A DNA stretch of 64,000 nt, taken from assembly GCF_027571385.1 (NCBI RefSeq), contig NZ_CP085636.1, positions 1,178,001-1,242,000 of the forward strand, given 5' to 3'. Positions 54,498-63,744 of the stretch are shown one piece after another; the stretch's first letter is position 1, and every line of letters starts with the position of its first letter. This stretch comes from Shewanella sp. MTB7 (GTDB taxonomy: Bacteria; Pseudomonadota; Gammaproteobacteria; Enterobacterales; Shewanellaceae). Below the pieces are notes generated by a model. The model was not told where the DNA came from. It saw nothing but the letters and a program-made list of their open reading frames with translations, and made no database searches. Made by a program: the position numbers and the translations under genes.

Positions 54498-55904
54498 TCA
54501 GCTTACTTGGCACCTAGCTGCAACAAAAGGGTTCTCAGTTAAATAAGCAAACAGACCTGCTTGTAGGTTTACATTCCAGAATCGACCCGCCAAGGTTTGT
54601 GTCATGGTGTGATGATTGAGTTTAACAAGCCCATTGCGCTGCCAGGCGTTAAACAGAGGCATTAGATGCTCGACCCGTTCAATTTCAAACTGAGTAAACT
54701 CAAGCTCTCCCTTGTCGAGTCCTGCTTTAAGTTGAGCATCCAGAGATGCCGATAGATTTGGCGACATCACCATAGCTGGGACTTGAAAGGGAATAGAAGC
54801 TTGGTTGAGATCTGAGCCTGCCTCAAAGCTGTGCGACTGGTGCCATTTCGAGAGATCTCTGGCGTTCATGATGCCATGGCCATGCATATTCCCTCCGGCG
54901 CCAGCACCAAATGGGAGGATCTCTATGCCGCTCTTGGCGAGTGAGTTATAGAGGCTACGTTCTCGAGCATCACGGCGCCAGTGACAACTTGAAAGACGTT
55001 GCCAGTCTGATGACTCTAATCGGCCTGCACCTGATGCATACATGTCGGCCCTAGTTTGACTGTCGGCAGCGGGGGCGAGTGTTTGCTGTTTATCGTTATT
55101 CACATCGGTCTGCTTTTCTTTCTCTGCCTGTTTACTCAGCCTTGTGCCTTGCAAGCCAATTAACTGATAAAGATCCACGCCATGGACACCCGACGTCATT
55201 ACATCTTCTATATCCTGCTGCCAAGTCTTTCTGGTTTGTCCCGGCAAACCAAAAATAAGATCGGCCACAATCGTGGCGCTTGGATGGCTACTGAGTTGCT
55301 GTAATCGTTCGAGCAATACCTGCCTGTTATCGAATCGACCAGCCGCTTGTCTGACTTGTGTGTTAAAGCTTTGTACCCCAAAGGAGAAACGGTTAAATCC
55401 TGTCGCTAATGCCGCTTCGAACTTGGCATCACTGAAGCCATTGATACGTCCCTCGAGGGTAATTTCAGCCGTCTTGGATAGCGGAAACGCGTGAATTGCA
55501 TCGCCGATGATTGCTATTTCATTGGCTTGCATATCCGTTGGAGTGCCACCGCCCACATAGACCACATCGAAGTTACCGCTTTGAGCGAACTCTGTTTGTG
55601 AGGCAATATAGAGTTGCTGTGAAAGTTGATCTACATAGCGACTTATCCTTGCCGGATTTGAGCCATTTTCGAAGAAGTTACAAAAACTGCAGCGTTTTCT
55701 ACAGAAAGGGATATGTATATACAAGGCTCTTTGTATCGCCGAGGTGGGAGTATTCCACCAATGGTGCCATTGCTGATTATTCAGTTCTATGGGATGACTC
55801 CCCCCTCGACCAGCATGGGCAGCGCCTTTAACGGCAAAGGCAAACTTGAGGGGATCTGGACTGGCTATGCCGGTCATTATTGGTGTAAGTCGAATATTGT
55901 TCAC
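54498..55904 (-). CDS. hutW: haem-utilisation radical SAM protein HutW
   Basis: 468 residues of the HemN-like radical SAM group associated with haem uptake. The cluster-binding Cys68, Cys72 and Cys75 are in FCRKRCSFC, followed by VVYVGGGTPTDM and FGVQSFNTQVRQ. It probably opens or demethylates haem in an SAM-dependent anaerobic reaction by analogy with ChuW. A polar insert of about 30 residues (EKEKQTDVNNDKQQTLAPAA) lies near residue 265. ATG at 55904, with a Fur-box-like sequence 38 bp upstream and a separate promoter from hmuTUV, which ends 190 bp away on the same strand. Confidence 0.92.
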   Translation of the reverse strand: MNNIRLTPIMTGIASPDPLKFAFAVKGAAHAGRGGSHPIELNNQQWHHWWNTPTSAIQRALYIHIPFCRKRCSFCNFFENGSNPARISRYVDQLSQQLYIASQTEFAQSGNFDVVYVGGGTPTDMQANEIAIIGDAIHAFPLSKTAEITLEGRINGFSDAKFEAALATGFNRFSFGVQSFNTQVRQAAGRFDNRQVLLERLQQLSSHPSATIVADLIFGLPGQTRKTWQQDIEDVMTSGVHGVDLYQLIGLQGTRLSKQAEKEKQTDVNNDKQQTLAPAADSQTRADMYASGAGRLESSDWQRLSSCHWRRDARERSLYNSLAKSGIEILPFGAGAGGNMHGHGIMNARDLSKWHQSHSFEAGSDLNQASIPFQVPAMVMSPNLSASLDAQLKAGLDKGELEFTQFEIERVEHLMPLFNAWQRNGLVKLNHHTMTQTLAGRFWNVNLQAGLFAYLTENPFVAARCQVS

Positions 55905-55941
55905 GGCAATTACCTACCAAAACGAATGAAAAAATAGTTTT

Positions 55942-55960
55942 GAGAATGATAATCAATACC
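55942..55960 (-). promoter_or_regulatory. Fur-box-like site before hutW
   Basis: GAGAATGATAATCAATACC matches the GATAATGATAATCATTATC consensus at most core positions (AATGATAATCA). It sits just upstream of the minus-strand hutW start. Confidence 0.72.
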
Positions 55961-56023
55961 GGTTGGTTTTTTGTTGTTGTCGATCAAAAAAATCGGTTGT
56001 GGAATGTAAAGATTGCCCGACTC

Positions 56024-56080
56024 ATACCGATAGGTATCATTGCTGTTGGGTGAGAGAGCCTAGACCCTAGGTTCTAGGCG
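56024..56080. repeat. solo MITE-end-like palindrome and CCTAGG repeat
   Basis: ATACCGATAGGTAT at 56024-56037 is near-identical to the ends of the 24348 MITE, with no partner end nearby. GCCTAGACCCTAGGTTCTAGG follows at about 56053. They occupy the gap between hmuV and hutW. Confidence 0.4.
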
Positions 56081-56094
56081 AGATTCTAGCTCGT

Positions 56095-56865
56095 TTAAAA
56101 TAGCAGTGGAACATGGCTATCTGGAGAGATAACTACCAGTGGATCATATTGCCAAACCTGACGAATGGTCTCGGGGGAGAGTGCCACTCCAGGAACTCCC
56201 TGACTGACGATTTGACCGTGCTCAAGTATGACTAGTTCATCGGCGTAACGTGAGGCTTGGTTCAGATCATGAAGTACAACCACGACGGCATAGTCTTGCT
56301 GGTGGGCTAAGCTTCTCGCCAGAGATAATACTCGGTGTTGTTGGGCTAGATCTAAAGCTGAGGTCGGCTCATCTAAGAGTAATACCGGAGGCTGAGTCGC
56401 TTGTTGGAGCTGTGTTAGCACCCGAGCCAGTTGTACTCGTTGCTTCTCACCGCCAGAAAGCGTTGGATAGCTTCGGTGTTTTAGCGCGCTTAGGGCCAAT
56501 AGATCCAGTTGTTCATCAATAAGGGCCATACCTTGCTTGCTACTTAAGGTGAGGGGATAGAGTCCCATCGCGACGACTTCATGAACTTCAAAAGGAAAAG
56601 TGAGACTGGCATGTTGTGGTAGCACGGCGAGGTTTCTCGCCAGTGACAATCTATCCCAATCTTGAATGGGACGGTTAGCGAGAGCGATTTGGCCAGCATC
56701 GAGTTGGTTGTCCTGACATATGCACTTGAGTAAAGTAGATTTACCTGCACCATTGGGGCCCAGCAGTGCGGTGACTTTACCGGGTTTGATCTGCAGATTT
56801 ATATTGGTCAGCACTGGCTTGTGGTTAATTCTGACTGAAACATGTTTGATGTCTATCATGGTCAT
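56095..56865 (-). CDS. hmuV: haem ABC transporter ATPase
   Basis: 256-residue ATPase of the HmuV/HemV type. Walker [10 protein letters not shown] (about 36-44), signature [15 protein letters not shown], Walker [18 protein letters not shown] and [16 protein letters not shown] are intact. It powers haem import with HmuU, whose stop is 6 bp upstream. ATG at 56865 or 56859. The final gene of the minus-strand run from tonB. Confidence 0.93.
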   Translation of the reverse strand: MTMIDIKHVSVRINHKPVLTNINLQIKPGKVTALLGPNGAGKSTLLKCICQDNQLDAGQIALANRPIQDWDRLSLARNLAVLPQHASLTFPFEVHEVVAMGLYPLTLSSKQGMALIDEQLDLLALSALKHRSYPTLSGGEKQRVQLARVLTQLQQATQPPVLLLDEPTSALDLAQQHRVLSLARSLAHQQDYAVVVVLHDLNQASRYADELVILEHGQIVSQGVPGVALSPETIRQVWQYDPLVVISPDSHVPLLF

Positions 56866-56871
56866 ATACGC

Positions 56872-57888
56872 CTAAATTAGCCTGTTTTTTTGCTTTAACA
56901 GCATAAAGATAAAGAAGGGAGCCCCGAGCATGGCGGTGACTAGGCCCACGGGAAGTTCAGCCGGAGCAACCAAGGAGCGGGCACCTATATCAGCTAATGC
57001 CAAAGTAATAGCCCCTAATACGGCACTGATAGGCAATAACCTTTTATGATCTGGGCCGATAACCATGCGCACTAAGTGAGGGATAACCAGTCCGATAAAA
57101 CCGATAATGCCAGTGGCGGCAACTGAGATCCCAACTCCAATAGCGCATAGCACTATCAACTTAAGTTTAAGTTTATCGACCTCAATCCCTAAATGACGAG
57201 CCTCAGCTTCACCTAATAACATGGCATTTAAGGCTGTCGATGAACGGGAGAATTGCCAGCTTATTAAGACCAGAGCGAGCAAACTTAAACTGACATATTG
57301 CCATTGCGCTCCAGCAATGGATCCCATCTGCCACAGCGTTAGATCCCTCAATGCCATATCGTCAGCAAGGTAGGTTAGTAGGCCTATTCCAGCGCCAGCT
57401 AAGGCGGCAATCGCTACGCCGGAAAGCAGCAGGAGTACCACTGAAGTGCCAGAGGGACTACTCGCTAGACGGTAAACGACTAAGGTGGTGATAAGCCCAG
57501 CCAGAAACGCACTAAACGCCACGGTATATTCGCCACTGCCAGGCAAGAGTACGATGCAGATAGCCGCGCCAAGTGCGGCACCTGAGGATACGCCAATGAT
57601 CCCTGGATCGGCCAAAGGATTACGAAATAACCCCTGCATGACTGCACCACATTGAGCTAGAATAGCGCCAACCGTCATAGCCAGTATGGTTCTGGGCAAA
57701 CGGACATTATTGATCACTAGCTGTTCGTGGGGAGCGACGGTGGCGAAATCTACATGCGTCGCCCAGTTAAGCACGGCATTAAAGCTGGCCAAGGGAGTGA
57801 TCTGCAGCGGTCCTGTGATAATAGATAACAGGCCAGTGATCACTAATAAGCTCAAGACACCAGGCCAGAGCCAAGGCTGATTTTCCAT
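56872..57888 (-). CDS. hmuU: haem ABC transporter permease
   Basis: 338-residue FecCD/BtuC-type permease with about ten helices. RNPLADPGIIGVSSGAALGA and GIIGFIGLVIPHLVRM are the family motifs. It forms the inner-membrane haem channel with HmuV and receives ligand from HmuT. It lies 36 bp after hmuT, so the genes are cotranscribed. It is clearly distinct from the cobalamin-type paralogue at 1-951. Confidence 0.93.
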   Translation of the reverse strand: MENQPWLWPGVLSLLVITGLLSIITGPLQITPLASFNAVLNWATHVDFATVAPHEQLVINNVRLPRTILAMTVGAILAQCGAVMQGLFRNPLADPGIIGVSSGAALGAAICIVLLPGSGEYTVAFSAFLAGLITTLVVYRLASSPSGTSVVLLLLSGVAIAALAGAGIGLLTYLADDMALRDLTLWQMGSIAGAQWQYVSLSLLALVLISWQFSRSSTALNAMLLGEAEARHLGIEVDKLKLKLIVLCAIGVGISVAATGIIGFIGLVIPHLVRMVIGPDHKRLLPISAVLGAITLALADIGARSLVAPAELPVGLVTAMLGAPFFIFMLLKQKNRLI

Positions 57889-57924
57889 AGTGAGTTTCTT
57901 TCTCTTTAGTTCATTCAGTTTTGA

Positions 57925-58845
57925 TTAATAGCGTTTTTGTATCTCAATCAGATCCGTTGCTAGTTTGTCTGCGGCGTCAATCGAACTCAATCCCAGTCCA
58001 CCTAGCAGCGCTTGCGCGGGTATAGTTTGGATCATCTTATGTTCACCTGCGGGGGTATGAAGTAGCAAGGGCATCTGTTTAAGGACTTTATTGGCACCGT
58101 TAGCCTGCTCCTCTTCAGAGCGACTAGAGATTAAGATAAGGTCCGGCTGCAGTGACAAAATCCCTTCTTGGGAGAGACTCTTATAGCCCTCAAAGTCAGC
58201 GATATTTTTGCCCCCTGCTAACTTGATGATAATATCTGCCGCCGTGCCTTCACCCCCTACACGTACAGGTCTGCCATCTTGCAGTAACATAAATAGAATG
58301 GAGGGAAGTTTGCCTGAATTAGCTAAGTCTGCTCTTTTTTGTTTAATTGAATCAAAGGATTGAGCTACGCGAAATTTAAGTGATTCAGCCTGAGTTTTTT
58401 TATCCAGCAGTTTTCCCAGAGTATCAATATTACTCAATAGCTGCTCTGCGGTTTCAGCTCCGGTAAGTTTGACCACCTTGATATCAGCGCCTCTTAATAC
58501 CTCTAGGGTGGTTTCTGGTCCCATGGCATCAGTGCCCAACACCAAGTCAGGATCCAGCGCTAAAATCCCCTCAGCCGATAACATTCTGTGGTAGCCCAAC
58601 TTCTCTACACTCGCTAGCTCTTCAGGAATCAAGCTAGTGGAGTCTACCGCGACCAAATCAACTCCAGCATCGAGAGCAAGCACCAGTTCAGTCATGCCTG
58701 CCCCTGCACTGATAAGCCGATTAGTCTCGATATGTTGTGCTTCATGGGCCGATGCACTGGCCGTTAGTCCAGCCCAAAGTAAAGTACTTGTTAGAATACT
58801 CGGTGGCATAAGGGTGCTAAATTTCGAATTTTTCAGTACGGACAT
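57925..58845 (-). CDS. hmuT: periplasmic haem-binding protein
   Basis: 306 residues from the ATG at 58845; an upstream TTG frame at 58857 is rejected because its first codons are the GGAGAG ribosome site. A signal peptide (about 1-33, ending ASAHEA) precedes RLISAGAGMTELVLALDAGV and ILALDPDLVLGTDAMGPE, and a second half with LSLQPDLILISSRSEEE. This is the helical-backbone binding fold. It delivers haem to HmuUV. Confidence 0.92.
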   Translation of the reverse strand: MSVLKNSKFSTLMPPSILTSTLLWAGLTASASAHEAQHIETNRLISAGAGMTELVLALDAGVDLVAVDSTSLIPEELASVEKLGYHRMLSAEGILALDPDLVLGTDAMGPETTLEVLRGADIKVVKLTGAETAEQLLSNIDTLGKLLDKKTQAESLKFRVAQSFDSIKQKRADLANSGKLPSILFMLLQDGRPVRVGGEGTAADIIIKLAGGKNIADFEGYKSLSQEGILSLQPDLILISSRSEEEQANGANKVLKQMPLLLHTPAGEHKMIQTIPAQALLGGLGLSSIDAADKLATDLIEIQKRY

Positions 58846-58892
58846 TTTTCTCTCCAAATGGATAAAAGTGCTGATGGTGATTTAGTTCGGGA

Positions 58893-59306
58893 CTAATGTT
58901 CCATCAAAATTTGAGTGTTAGTTATCGCTTGCCTCTGCAGCAGTGCCAGCAGTGTCATTAAAGGTTGCACTGGGGCCGTTTTGTCTGCAGCAATAATTAC
59001 TTTAGCCTCGCTTTGTGACTGGTACTGTTTGATAAACGCGGATTCGAATTCAGCAAAATTATCAAACATCACACCATCGAGTGCCCAATGGGGCTTAGAG
59101 GCAAGCACATTAACTGTGATGTTTTCAACTTGGCTTATGGGAGTCAGTTGTGACGTCGATTCAGTCGGTACTTCCACTGGCAAGCTAAGCAGTTGAGTGT
59201 TGGCGGTGAGCAACAGGAACACTAAGATAATAAAGATAATGTCGATAAGAGCAGTTAAATCTAAGCCTAAAACCGGGCTACTCTCTGCATCATTGAGGCC
59301 TATCAT
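58893..59306 (-). CDS. exbD: ExbD-type biopolymer transport protein
   Basis: 137 residues. One N-terminal membrane helix with the functional Asp (DLTALIDIIFIILVFLLLTA, Asp about residue 22) and a periplasmic domain ending in ITNTQILMEH. Forms the proton-driven motor with ExbB. Its ATG overlaps the exbB stop by 4 bp. Confidence 0.92.
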   Translation of the reverse strand: MIGLNDAESSPVLGLDLTALIDIIFIILVFLLLTANTQLLSLPVEVPTESTSQLTPISQVENITVNVLASKPHWALDGVMFDNFAEFESAFIKQYQSQSEAKVIIAADKTAPVQPLMTLLALLQRQAITNTQILMEH

Positions 59307-60037
59307 AGGGCTAAGCTCTCAGCGCTGTTCTTGCTGTTCTTATCGATACTTTTTAGTGCCATTTTTTGTTGGTTACTGTCTGAGTCTTGGCCGATATTCA
59401 TGGCTTGATCGCATCCATCTAGCCAGAGGTTTAACTGGTTTAACGCGTGGGCAATATTGCTACAGCGTTGGTCGGCCCACAGGCTAAATAGGTGAGCTAA
59501 GGTGATGGCGGGCACTGCAATGATTAACCCTGCCGCCGTGGTGTTCATGGCTAAACCAAGACCAGAAGCCAGTTGAGAGGGGGTCACTGGACCTTGTGAT
59601 ACGCCAAGTTGGTTAAACATTTCAATGAGTCCGAGTACTGTGCCGAGCAGTCCGAGTAGAGGGGTAATGAGCCCCATAACCTGCAATACTTTGAGACCAG
59701 ATCGCAGCTTCTCTTTCTGTTTTATCAGCCAAAGGTTAATGATCTCTTCACGCATGTGGCGGTTCTGTTCTCTATGGGTGAGCAACAGATAGCTACCTTT
59801 TGCCAGCATGCTATTACCAGTACTCACCTTAACAAGTAAGCGTTGGCATTGTTCAGGTGTTGCAGTGGCTGCATCTTGTCTTAATTTTGTTAACCAGCTA
59901 TCACGCTTAGGGAGTTCAAACAGGATTAAGGCGAGTCGCTCTAGTGTGATCATCAAGGTAATGAAGGCACAGATTAATAGCGGCCAAGTCAGGTAGCCTA
60001 ATTGTTCATTCAATGTTTGATATAGCGGGTGAGACAT
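59303..60037 (-). CDS. exbB: ExbB-type biopolymer transport protein (MotA/TolQ/ExbB family)
   Basis: 244 residues with three membrane segments. The conserved TPLLGLLGTVLGLIEMFN and SGLGLAMNTTAAGLIIAVPA identify the proton-channel family. It is 38 bp after tonB and overlaps exbD. Together they energise the haem receptor at 61107, and possibly the other receptors in the window. Confidence 0.92.
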   Translation of the reverse strand: MSHPLYQTLNEQLGYLTWPLLICAFITLMITLERLALILFELPKRDSWLTKLRQDAATATPEQCQRLLVKVSTGNSMLAKGSYLLLTHREQNRHMREEIINLWLIKQKEKLRSGLKVLQVMGLITPLLGLLGTVLGLIEMFNQLGVSQGPVTPSQLASGLGLAMNTTAAGLIIAVPAITLAHLFSLWADQRCSNIAHALNQLNLWLDGCDQAMNIGQDSDSNQQKMALKSIDKNSKNSAESLAL

Positions 60038-60075
60038 GGAGTAGTCCTAGGTGATGTAGCTGATATTTATGCAAA

Positions 60076-60807
60076 TTAGTTAAGTGCAAACTTAACCGGC
60101 ACTCTCACCGTGTAGGCGTAAGCTGTTTGTGGTGAAGGGGCTGAGAATTGCCACTTCTCGACGGCATTTAAGGCCGCTTTATCGAGCAAGGAGAAACCTG
60201 AACTATCAATTAAGGTGAGGGAGAGTTGCTCACCAATCTGATTGAACATCACCTCGACAGTCACCGTGCCTTCAAATCCCCGTTTTCTGGCTAATTTGGG
60301 GTATATAGGCTGGGATGGTGGCGATGAAAAAGTGGGACGATTAAGCATAATATTAGTTTGCGCAACGCCTTGCTTAGTCTGAATTTCACGCTGTTGTTGC
60401 TGGTCAGTCGTTGGTTGAAGTGCAATTTTGGCCTCAGGCACTTTGTTGATAACAGTTTTGTCCGTCACCCGTTGAACATCAGGTATAGATCGTGGATCTG
60501 GGCTGGCTTGAATTGTTGCTTGAAGTTGAGTCTTGGTCATTAATAAGGGGGGCGTTTTAGGCTCAGCTGTTGGCAACTTATCTTTCGCTTTCGTCAGCGG
60601 TCTATCTACAGGTTTGTTCTCTACCGGCAATGCTGCTGGAGTGACCGATTGGGCTGTTGGTGTCGAGATCGTCAGGTTAATACTTTGAACCGAGCCCATT
60701 GCCATACCAGCAGTGCGCAGTTCTGACGGCTTACTTTGAGATGCAATAACACCGCCTTGAATTAAGGCTGTTAAACAAGCAAAGGTTAAATATCGTTTAG
60801 GTGTCAT
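60076..60807 (-). CDS. tonB: TonB energy-transducing protein
   Basis: 243 residues. One N-terminal membrane anchor (about 6-23), then a Pro/Lys/Thr-rich periplasmic linker (about 45-165) and a C-terminal TonB domain: PIYPKLARKRGFEGTVTVEV and LLDKAALNAVEKWQFSAP. First gene of the minus-strand tonB-exbB-exbD-hmuTUV series, divergent from the haem receptor. Confidence 0.92.
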   Translation of the reverse strand: MTPKRYLTFACLTALIQGGVIASQSKPSELRTAGMAMGSVQSINLTISTPTAQSVTPAALPVENKPVDRPLTKAKDKLPTAEPKTPPLLMTKTQLQATIQASPDPRSIPDVQRVTDKTVINKVPEAKIALQPTTDQQQQREIQTKQGVAQTNIMLNRPTFSSPPSQPIYPKLARKRGFEGTVTVEVMFNQIGEQLSLTLIDSSGFSLLDKAALNAVEKWQFSAPSPQTAYAYTVRVPVKFALN

Positions 60808-61003
60808 GTTCGGTTAACTTCTTAATGTTACAACTGAACCAAAGTAAGTAGCACTGTTTCATCGTGCTGGATTTTATTTAAAGCATTGTTATTAAATTAA
60901 TATTTCACGAATAGCAAACAAGGTTAACGCCAAGATACAAATTGCTTCTTCCAGCAGTTTCATCTATCGCCTACTTAAGATATACGAATCGTAATAAGAT
61001 CGC

Positions 61004-61022
61004 AAATGATAATCATTTTCAT
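61004..61022 (+). promoter_or_regulatory. Fur-box-like site in the tonB/haem-receptor divergent promoter
   Basis: AAATGATAATCATTTTCAT contains the 15-base palindromic core TGATAATCATTTTCA close to the Fur consensus. It lies about 100 bp before the receptor start and could serve both directions. A perfect 7-bp hairpin GTCTCAG/CTGAGAC (61038-61059) lies in the receptor leader. Confidence 0.8.
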
Positions 61023-61106
61023 TTGATCTGTTTTTAAGTCTCAGGTAAAGTGCTGAGACTAGACCTACCAATCCGCACTTAAAAAATGAACTCGAGGATG
61101 AACATC

Positions 61107-63143
61107 ATGACCAAGAAGCCTGTAATGGTTGCACTAGCCATGGCTTTTAGCTCAACAGCCTATGCCCAACAAGTAGAGCAAGTTACTGAATTTGATGAGG
61201 TGCTGGTAACGGCAACCCGAATAAGCGAAAAGGCATCAGATACCGGCCGCAGTGTGGTCGTTGTCGATGAAGAGGAGTTACAAGAAGCGCAGTCGACATC
61301 GGTGGCGGATATATTGAGAAATGAGGCCAATGTGAATGTGGGTAATGGCCCTCGTGCTTCTTCACAAGGGGTTGAAATTCGTGGTTTAGGTGGCCAGCGA
61401 GTATTGCAGACCATAGATGGTGCTAGGCAGAATACCAATTCGGGCCATAGGGGGACTTACTTTATGGATCCTGAACTGTTGAGTTCTGTTGAGGTGGTGC
61501 GCGGCCCTGCGAGTAGCTTATGGGGCAGTGGTGCGATTGGTGGCGTGGTGGCGCAAAATACCAAGTCGGCCAAAGAGATGCTTGATGAAGGTGACACCTT
61601 TGGTGGCTATCTTAAGCAAGGTTTTGAAAGTAATGGTGACAATGTTAAGACCAGCGGCGCTGTTTATGGGGTTGCAGATACATTTGATTGGTTGATTAAC
61701 GGCAGTTATAACGACAGCAATAATATCAAAAGTGGCAATGATCAAACATTGGCTAACAGTGGCTCACAAAGAAGCAGTGGCTTGATGAAGTTTGGCTGGG
61801 AGCCAAGTGATGACCAACGACTACAATTTTCTGGACGCTTCTCTGATACCGATGAATTGGTACCGAGTAATCCGGCGGCTGAGGTTGGTAACTCAGTACC
61901 GCTTATTCGGCGTAAGAGTAAAGATAGGAATTTCACATTAGAGTATGACTTAAGTCCTAGCACCAATCCCTATCTGGATCTTAACAGCACATTATATTGG
62001 AATCATACCGATTATGACGAAGACAGGGTAACGAAAAATCAGCTTGATAGCACCGAATATGAGACGGTTGGTTTTAGCATTAATAACAGCTCTATCTTTG
62101 GTGGGACAACCCTCACTTATGGTGTCGATGGCTATCAAGATAAGATAAAAACAGTGCGGGATGACTTTGGTCAAACGGGACAAAGACCGAGTGATATCGA
62201 TGGTAAAGCGACGGTGTGGGGAGCCTTTGCTCAGGCAAGAGTAAGCATTACAGAATCGCTTTATGTAGAGCCAGCCCTAAGGTATGACACCTTTGAAAAT
62301 GAAAGTATTAATCTGTCTAAATCTGCTGATGACAGTGCATTTTCACCCTCTTTAGGCCTAGTTTGGAATACCCGTTCTTGGTTAACTCTGAGTGCGCGTT
62401 ACGATGGTGCTTTCCGTGCTCCGAGTGTCGAAGAGATGTATTCAACAGGCACTCATTTCTGCATTCCGCCTATTCCTGGTTTTTTGCCAGGTGGATTATG
62501 TAACACGTTCGAGATCAATCCGAACTTAAAGGCTGAAAAAGCGAAGAACAAAGAGCTAAAAGCAGATATGCGCTTCACCGAATTAGCCGGTGATGATGAA
62601 CTGGCTATCACGCTTAATATCTTTAGAAATGACGTGGACGATTTTATCGAGCAGTCAGTGTCTAACCCGCTTATGGGGATCCCTGGCCTTGAACAAACGA
62701 CCTCTTGGGATAACGTTGATGATGCCCGTTTGACGGGATTTGAGTTTACGACACGTTATCGCTTTCAGCAGACTCGTTTGATACTCAATTACGGTCAAAC
62801 AGAGGGCAAAGATAAAGAGTCTAATGAGTATTTAAGTAACATTCCAGCGCACAAGCTTGGGGTGGATCTTTCCCAAGGCATGATGGAAGGTGACATGAAG
62901 TTGGGCACTCGAGTGACATACGTGGCTCAGCAAGATCAACTGCCAGAAGGCAACCTTAATGACTATGACTCTTATACTTTATGGGATGTGTATGTAGCGT
63001 GGGAACCGGCCATGGGCAGCTTTGAAGGATTACGGGTGGATTTTTCCATCGAGAATATCGGCGATGACGAGTACCGTCAGGCGTGGGATACCTTATATGG
63101 GCAGGGACGTAACATGAAATTGTCTGCTCGTTACCGTTTCTAA
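61107..63143 (+). CDS. hutA: TonB-dependent haem/haemoglobin receptor
   Basis: About 678 residues from the ATG at 61107, which has GAGGA eight bases upstream and begins MTKKPVMVALAMAFSSTAYA, a clean signal peptide; the ATG at 61086 is the longer option. TonB box-like DEVLVTATRI, plug motifs GVEIRGLGGQRVLQTIDGAR and VEVVRGPASSLWGSGAIGG. The haem-receptor barrel motifs FRAPSVEEMY and NPNLKAEKAKN flank THFC, whose His may be a haem ligand. The last residue is Phe. It takes haem from the surface to the periplasm. Confidence 0.93.
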   Translation: MTKKPVMVALAMAFSSTAYAQQVEQVTEFDEVLVTATRISEKASDTGRSVVVVDEEELQEAQSTSVADILRNEANVNVGNGPRASSQGVEIRGLGGQRVLQTIDGARQNTNSGHRGTYFMDPELLSSVEVVRGPASSLWGSGAIGGVVAQNTKSAKEMLDEGDTFGGYLKQGFESNGDNVKTSGAVYGVADTFDWLINGSYNDSNNIKSGNDQTLANSGSQRSSGLMKFGWEPSDDQRLQFSGRFSDTDELVPSNPAAEVGNSVPLIRRKSKDRNFTLEYDLSPSTNPYLDLNSTLYWNHTDYDEDRVTKNQLDSTEYETVGFSINNSSIFGGTTLTYGVDGYQDKIKTVRDDFGQTGQRPSDIDGKATVWGAFAQARVSITESLYVEPALRYDTFENESINLSKSADDSAFSPSLGLVWNTRSWLTLSARYDGAFRAPSVEEMYSTGTHFCIPPIPGFLPGGLCNTFEINPNLKAEKAKNKELKADMRFTELAGDDELAITLNIFRNDVDDFIEQSVSNPLMGIPGLEQTTSWDNVDDARLTGFEFTTRYRFQQTRLILNYGQTEGKDKESNEYLSNIPAHKLGVDLSQGMMEGDMKLGTRVTYVAQQDQLPEGNLNDYDSYTLWDVYVAWEPAMGSFEGLRVDFSIENIGDDEYRQAWDTLYGQGRNMKLSARYRF

Positions 63144-63175
63144 TGTTTTTAGCTTCAAGAATGAGGAATGAATTG

Positions 63176-63682
63176 ATGCAGTCCAGTAATGAAGTGATAT
63201 GTCAGTATCTTGATGATAACCCTAATGCAATGCCGAGTCAGGCAGCAGCTGAGCTTGGTGTTTCTGAGTTAGCAGTGGTATTAGCTCTGCCTGAAGAGCA
63301 GATGAGTCAATTTCCATTAACAAACAAAGATGAGTTGTTGTCGTGTTTGCCGCATTGGGGGCCCATGACCACCATCGTTGTAGTGTCCGGCAGTATTTTC
63401 GAATTTAAAGGTGAATTCCCCCAAGGGAAATATGCCTATGGATACTACAACCTAATCACAGAAGGTGACGGCTTACATGGTCATCTACAACTCGACAGTT
63501 TAACTGCAATTGTCTTGGTGAGTCGACCATTTCGAGGTAAGGAGAGTCATTCAATCAACTTCTTTGGCAGTGAAGGCGAGATGATATTCAAAGTGTATCT
63601 GGGGCGTGATAGCAAACGAGTGCTACTCCCAGATCAAGTGACTCGTTTCAAAGCATTAAAAGAACGTTCCCTAGCAGCATAG
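63176..63682 (+). CDS. hutX: cytosolic haem-utilisation carrier HutX
   Basis: 168 residues from the ATG at 63176, which has AGGA eight bases upstream and gives the usual family length; a longer frame begins at 63143, overlapping the receptor stop (TAATG). VSELAVVLALPEEQM and LLSCLPHWGPMTTIVVVSGS and FEFKGEFPQGKYAYGYYNL are characteristic of HutX. By family it passes haem from the transporter to HutZ in the cytoplasm. Confidence 0.92.
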   Translation: MQSSNEVICQYLDDNPNAMPSQAAAELGVSELAVVLALPEEQMSQFPLTNKDELLSCLPHWGPMTTIVVVSGSIFEFKGEFPQGKYAYGYYNLITEGDGLHGHLQLDSLTAIVLVSRPFRGKESHSINFFGSEGEMIFKVYLGRDSKRVLLPDQVTRFKALKERSLAA

Positions 63683-63744
63683 GGTGCCATCTTGGTTGGA
63701 TGTTTTGTGGCAATTTTTGCAGGATGGAAGTAAGAGAGAAGATT

